From Hyphomicrobiales bacterium (GTDB lineage: Bacteria > Pseudomonadota > Alphaproteobacteria > Rhizobiales > Aestuariivirgaceae): DNA of 27,535 nucleotides. How positions within the stretch are numbered: the stretch's first letter is position 1; each line of letters opens with the position of its first letter. The position numbers and the translations under genes are program-made. The notes below the pieces were generated by a model, which did not search any database, was not told where the DNA came from, and worked only from the letters and a program-made list of their open reading frames with translations. This document shows positions 25,061-27,535 of the stretch, piece by piece. The stretch lies in contig JAIBJH010000004.1 in NCBI GenBank assembly GCA_020029455.1, positions 1-27,535 on the forward strand, given 5' to 3'.

Positions 25061-25297
25061 ATGTGGTATGTTTACTTTCTCGAATTGAGTAATGGCGACA
25101 TTTATGTCGGATCGAGCAACGACCTCAAACGCAGGATCAATTCGCATCAAGATGGACAGGTCCGGTCAACAAAGGCGTATTGTCCCGTGAAGCTCAGGTC
25201 GTATGTGGCAGTTGAAACGGAGATCAAGGCAAGAGGGCTCGAAAAATACTTCAAGTCCGGGTCTGGAAAAGCCATCGCAACCAAGCGATTCCTGTAA
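25061..25297 (+). CDS. GIY-YIG nuclease family protein, single domain
   Basis: The 78-residue protein consists of one GIY-YIG domain. The motif appears as YVYF (3-6) and IYVG (14-17), with the likely catalytic Arg in DLKRRINSH (about 24-25) and Glu61 in GLEKYFKSGSGKA. It resembles the small stand-alone family common in bacteria (UPF0213-like), whose function is unclear though nuclease activity is expected from the fold. The frame is open upstream to 24797 through the tRNA, but the ATG at 25061 gives the canonical N-terminus MWYVYFLE. It lies 108 bases after tRNA-Ser. The ribosome site is weak. Confidence 0.85.
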   Translation: MWYVYFLELSNGDIYVGSSNDLKRRINSHQDGQVRSTKAYCPVKLRSYVAVETEIKARGLEKYFKSGSGKAIATKRFL

Positions 25298-25379
25298 GCA
25301 TTTTGCTTCCAATCAACTGGTTCAAGTTTTCCGGTGTCGGTCATTCTCCTTGTTTTGCAGTATCGGTTTTATGGGCAGG

Positions 25380-26327
25380 TCAGCGTTGGGTGAACTGGGC
25401 TCTCCACAATGAAGGCGAAAGTCCCCTCCGACGCGAAAACTGCGCTCTCAGATTCTCCGGCGTGCCAAGCCCCGTCGCTTCCGCAACTGCATCAATCGAC
25501 AATTTGCTCTCCTCAAGCAGAGTACATGCCATGGCTATCCGGCGTTCGGTAAGCCAATCGCCGAATGTTGTTCCGTTTTGTGAACGGATATGCCGGCTGA
25601 AGGACCGCCGCGTCATTCCGGCGGCATTGGCGGCAAGATCAAGTGACCAGTGTTCGTGAATTCTGCCTGAAATCTTCGCCAGGACGGATGCAAGGCGAGA
25701 GCCTTGCGGATCTTCGGCAATCGGATACTCGATGAATTGCGCCTGGCCACCGGGGCGATGTGGCGCCATTACCACGGATCGGGCAAGCCGGGCGGCAACG
25801 GACTCGCCCGACATCTGCCGAACAAGATGGAGACATGCATCCAGGGCGGCAGCCACGCCCGCCGATGTCAGGCATGGACCGGCCTCCAGGTAAAGCGCGT
25901 TCGGATCCAGCTTCACCCGAGGGAAGCGGCCGCGAAAGTGATTTGCCCATGCCCAATGAGTGGTTGCTGCGCGCCCGTCGAGCAAACCCGCCCCGGCAAG
26001 CGCATAGGTCCCAAGGCATAGCCCCACAAGGCGGCCACCCGCCCGGATGGTCGCGTGCATCGCATCTGCCAGTTGCGGCAATACGGGCGCATCGAGATCG
26101 CGCCAGCTTGGAATGATGGCGATATCACTCTCCGCCAACAACTTCACGTCGCCGTCCGGCTCGATGAAAAGCCGGTTCTGCAGGCGGGTATTCGCGCCGT
26201 CCATCGAAGCGACACGATAGTCGATCCGCGGCATGCCAATTCCTGTGCGGTTGGCGCCGAAAATGAGAGACGGCACCGACAGGTGGAACGGTGACAACTC
26301 AGGAAACACAAAAACCGTCACCCTCAT
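25380..26327 (-). CDS. GlxA-family AraC-type transcriptional regulator
   Basis: The 315-residue protein joins an N-terminal DJ-1/PfpI-like (class I glutamine amidotransferase-like) domain, about residues 1-190, to a C-terminal AraC helix-turn-helix domain, about 215-315. The N-domain elbow reads VGLCLGTYALAGAGLLDG with Cys104, followed by RAATTHW. The DNA-binding part has LAANAAGMTRRSFSRHI and FGDWLTERRIAMACTLLE. I chose the ATG at 26327; a TTG at 26351 is possible. It is divergent from the isochorismatase-like gene, the usual sign that it controls that gene. The effector is unknown. Confidence 0.9.
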   Translation of the reverse strand: MRVTVFVFPELSPFHLSVPSLIFGANRTGIGMPRIDYRVASMDGANTRLQNRLFIEPDGDVKLLAESDIAIIPSWRDLDAPVLPQLADAMHATIRAGGRLVGLCLGTYALAGAGLLDGRAATTHWAWANHFRGRFPRVKLDPNALYLEAGPCLTSAGVAAALDACLHLVRQMSGESVAARLARSVVMAPHRPGGQAQFIEYPIAEDPQGSRLASVLAKISGRIHEHWSLDLAANAAGMTRRSFSRHIRSQNGTTFGDWLTERRIAMACTLLEESKLSIDAVAEATGLGTPENLRAQFSRRRGLSPSLWRAQFTQR

Positions 26328-26437
26328 CTCGCGCAGTCCATTTTGGCCCAAATCTTTTGAATTATGTCATTCGGGCCACTTACCGTCAAGTCCGATAGCG
26401 GGCACAAAAAAGCCGCCAACGAACCAAGGAGAATGTG

Positions 26438-27073
26438 ATGACAACAACACCGAAGCGTGCCCTCGTCGTGGTGGATGTACAGAACGACTATGATCGGGGC
26501 GGCGCCCTTGAGATCGCTCATCCCCCTTTCGGAGAGACCGTCCAGAATATCGGAAGAGCGATGGATGCAGCGCGGACCGCCGGTATTCCGGTAGTCGTTA
26601 TTCGGATGGATCTGCCTGAATCAGCGCCTGTATTCGCCAAGGGTACGCATGGGGCCGATCTTCATCCGGAGGTGGCCCGCCGTCCCTCGGACGCCGTGAT
26701 GAGCAAGCGTTTGCCGTCAGCCTTTACGGGAACAGATCTCGAAACGTGGCTTCGCGCGCGCGGCGTCGATACTCTGTCCGTTATCGGCTACATGACCCAT
26801 AACTGTGACATGTCAACCGTCGTTCATGCCATGCACATGGGGTTCTCGGTTGAGATACTGTCAGACGCCACCGGTTCCGTGCCCTACATGAACAGTGCAG
26901 GCAGCGCGACCGCAGAGGAAATCCACCGTGTCATGCTGGTTGTCATGCAGGCACGGTTTGCCGCCGTTTGCACAACCAGTGAATGGATCGCGCATGTTCA
27001 AGCCAACGGGCGCCCGCCAATAGGAAATATTGTCGCGTCATTCAATGCGGCTCGGGGCAAGGCTTTCGCCTAG
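26438..27073 (+). CDS. Isochorismatase-family cysteine hydrolase
   Basis: The 211-residue protein belongs to the isochorismatase-like hydrolases, which include nicotinamidases and other amidases. The catalytic triad is visible: Asp13 in VVVDVQNDY, Lys90 in MSKRLPSAF and Cys123 in GYMTHNCDMST. AAGGAG lies 6 bases before the ATG at 26438, which is preferred over the GTG one codon upstream. The protein is cytoplasmic and its substrate is unknown. Together with the divergent GlxA-type regulator it forms a frequently seen regulator/hydrolase pair. A hairpin at 27132-27166 may end its transcript. Confidence 0.92.
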   Translation: MTTTPKRALVVVDVQNDYDRGGALEIAHPPFGETVQNIGRAMDAARTAGIPVVVIRMDLPESAPVFAKGTHGADLHPEVARRPSDAVMSKRLPSAFTGTDLETWLRARGVDTLSVIGYMTHNCDMSTVVHAMHMGFSVEILSDATGSVPYMNSAGSATAEEIHRVMLVVMQARFAAVCTTSEWIAHVQANGRPPIGNIVASFNAARGKAFA

Positions 27074-27131
27074 CCCCCATCGAGACCGGCGGAAGATAAA
27101 GTCATTCGCTTTTCTGAACGCAGTACAGTGC

Positions 27132-27166
27132 GGAAACCGGAGCAGAACTTCTGTACCCGGTTTCTC
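27132..27166 (+). terminator. Hairpin downstream of the hydrolase gene
   Basis: AAACCGG (27134-27140) pairs with CCGGTTT (27157-27163), and an inner CAGAA/TTCTG can also pair. An alternative pairing of GTACAG (27123-27128) with CTGTAC (27151-27156) exists. There is no T-run. The right arm abuts the tRNA-end copy at 27164. Confidence 0.4.
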
Positions 27167-27177
27167 CCTCTCCGCCA
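27164..27177 (+). repeat. Exact 14-bp copy of the tRNA-Ser 3' end (attachment-site-like)
   Basis: CTCCCTCTCCGCCA is identical to the last 14 bases of tRNA-Ser at 24939-24952, in the same orientation and 2225 bases away. Integrated elements leave such copies at their far end. No integrase gene is present between the copies. Confidence 0.5.
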
Positions 27178-27195
27178 CTTCGCTCAGGGTCCATT

Positions 27196-27301
27196 CCGGA
27201 CACATAGGTTGCACTTTATACCGGAGACATAGGTTACACTTTTGTGCCTTTCGAGGGAGTGTTGCATGCCTTGGAAGGGATGTAATGTTATGGGTAGGTG
27301 A
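27196..27301 (+). mobile_element. IS481-like insertion-sequence end with truncated transposase start
   Basis: Two direct repeats of 22 bases with two differences (27196-27217 and 27221-27242, core ACATAGGTT.CACTTT) match my memory of the terminal sequence of an IS481-type element. Twenty-three bases later an ATG at 27266 starts MPWKGCNVMGR and stops at 27299-27301. MPWK-CNVM is the usual N-terminus of that transposase, so only about 9 codons remain before the sequence diverges. This is a remnant of the left end. The family name comes from recalled sequence, not a search. Confidence 0.6.
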
Positions 27302-27360
27302 AATAGAAGCCGTCCAAAGGGAGATGGTGGCCGCCGGACAATCGCTGATCGCATTGAGCC

Positions 27361-27535
27361 TTAGGCCCCGGTTGGTTTAGCATTTTTGCTATCGGTGATC
27401 TTTCCTTCTTTTGCATTTTCGATTTTACCAGGTTGCGAGAGCGGGTCCCGCCGCTCTTGCGGTGCACTCGCATAAGCAGGCATCCAGAAGTTCATACTCC
27501 ATGATTTCTCTTCCACGTCGTCTTCGTGATGGGCT
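27361..27535 (-). CDS. Possible 3' end of an unidentified gene (cut by window edge)
   Basis: On the minus strand a frame is open from the window edge (codon boundary at 27534) through 57 residues to a TAA at 27361-27363. The visible part includes KSWSMNFWMPAYASAP and a charged, low-complexity tail ending NAKPTGA. I do not recognise it. Two other frames on this strand are partly open here too, so coding status is uncertain. Confidence 0.3.
   Translation of the reverse strand, partial: AHHEDDVEEKSWSMNFWMPAYASAPQERRDPLSQPGKIENAKEGKITDSKNAKPTGA

Overview
The window is chromosomal DNA from an alphaproteobacterium, most likely of the Hyphomicrobiales (rhizobial) type. The evidence is the def-fmt-truA and dnaX-ybaB-recR clusters, a small SRP RNA next to dnaX, thiBPQ under a TPP riboswitch, and GC-rich protein families of that class. 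Genus cannot be fixed from the sequence alone. Coding density is high, and many neighbouring genes overlap by 1 to 17 bases.

Layout. Positions 1-3149: the 3' part of aconitase (acnA) converges on an Lrp/AsnC regulator, which is divergent from a RidA-like gene followed by a DUF1428 gene. Positions 3150-4626: a TadG-like membrane protein with a von Willebrand A domain, with a CtrA-like box and a 17-bp palindrome upstream. Positions 4611-8079, minus strand: a FAD monooxygenase, then def, fmt and truA joined by one-base TGATG overlaps. Positions 8200-10999, plus strand: SRP RNA (ffs), dnaX, ybaB and recR. Positions 11013-14408, minus strand: TPP riboswitch, thiB, thiP and thiQ, a thiamine ABC importer. 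Positions 14480-15334: an orphan TIM-barrel amidohydrolase.

Positions 15338-23257 hold a complete five-step histidine utilisation locus of the HutF/HutG type. hutI-hutH-hutG-hutU are on the minus strand with four-base overlaps, hutF and the GntR-type regulator hutC are on the plus strand, and hutD is on the minus strand. HutH, HutU, HutI, HutF and HutG together take histidine to glutamate, formate and two ammonia. A perfect 28-bp palindrome between hutI and hutF is the obvious candidate HutC operator.

Positions 23258-27535: two strong hairpins, asd (lysine/threonine/methionine and cell-wall precursor pathway), a mosaic of GC-rich inverted repeats, and tRNA-Ser(CGA). A short accessory segment follows, with a GIY-YIG protein, a GlxA-type AraC regulator and an isochorismatase-like hydrolase. 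The last 14 bases of the tRNA recur exactly at 27164-27177, just before an IS481-like insertion-sequence end, so this segment may be a small tRNA-associated islet. The right edge may hold the 3' end of a further gene on the minus strand.

Most of the window is well-known housekeeping and catabolic content. I found no convincing undescribed multi-gene system. The items most worth a second look are the tRNA-bounded islet, the hut operator palindrome, the RidA variant without its catalytic arginine, and the CtrA-like site before the TadG-like gene.
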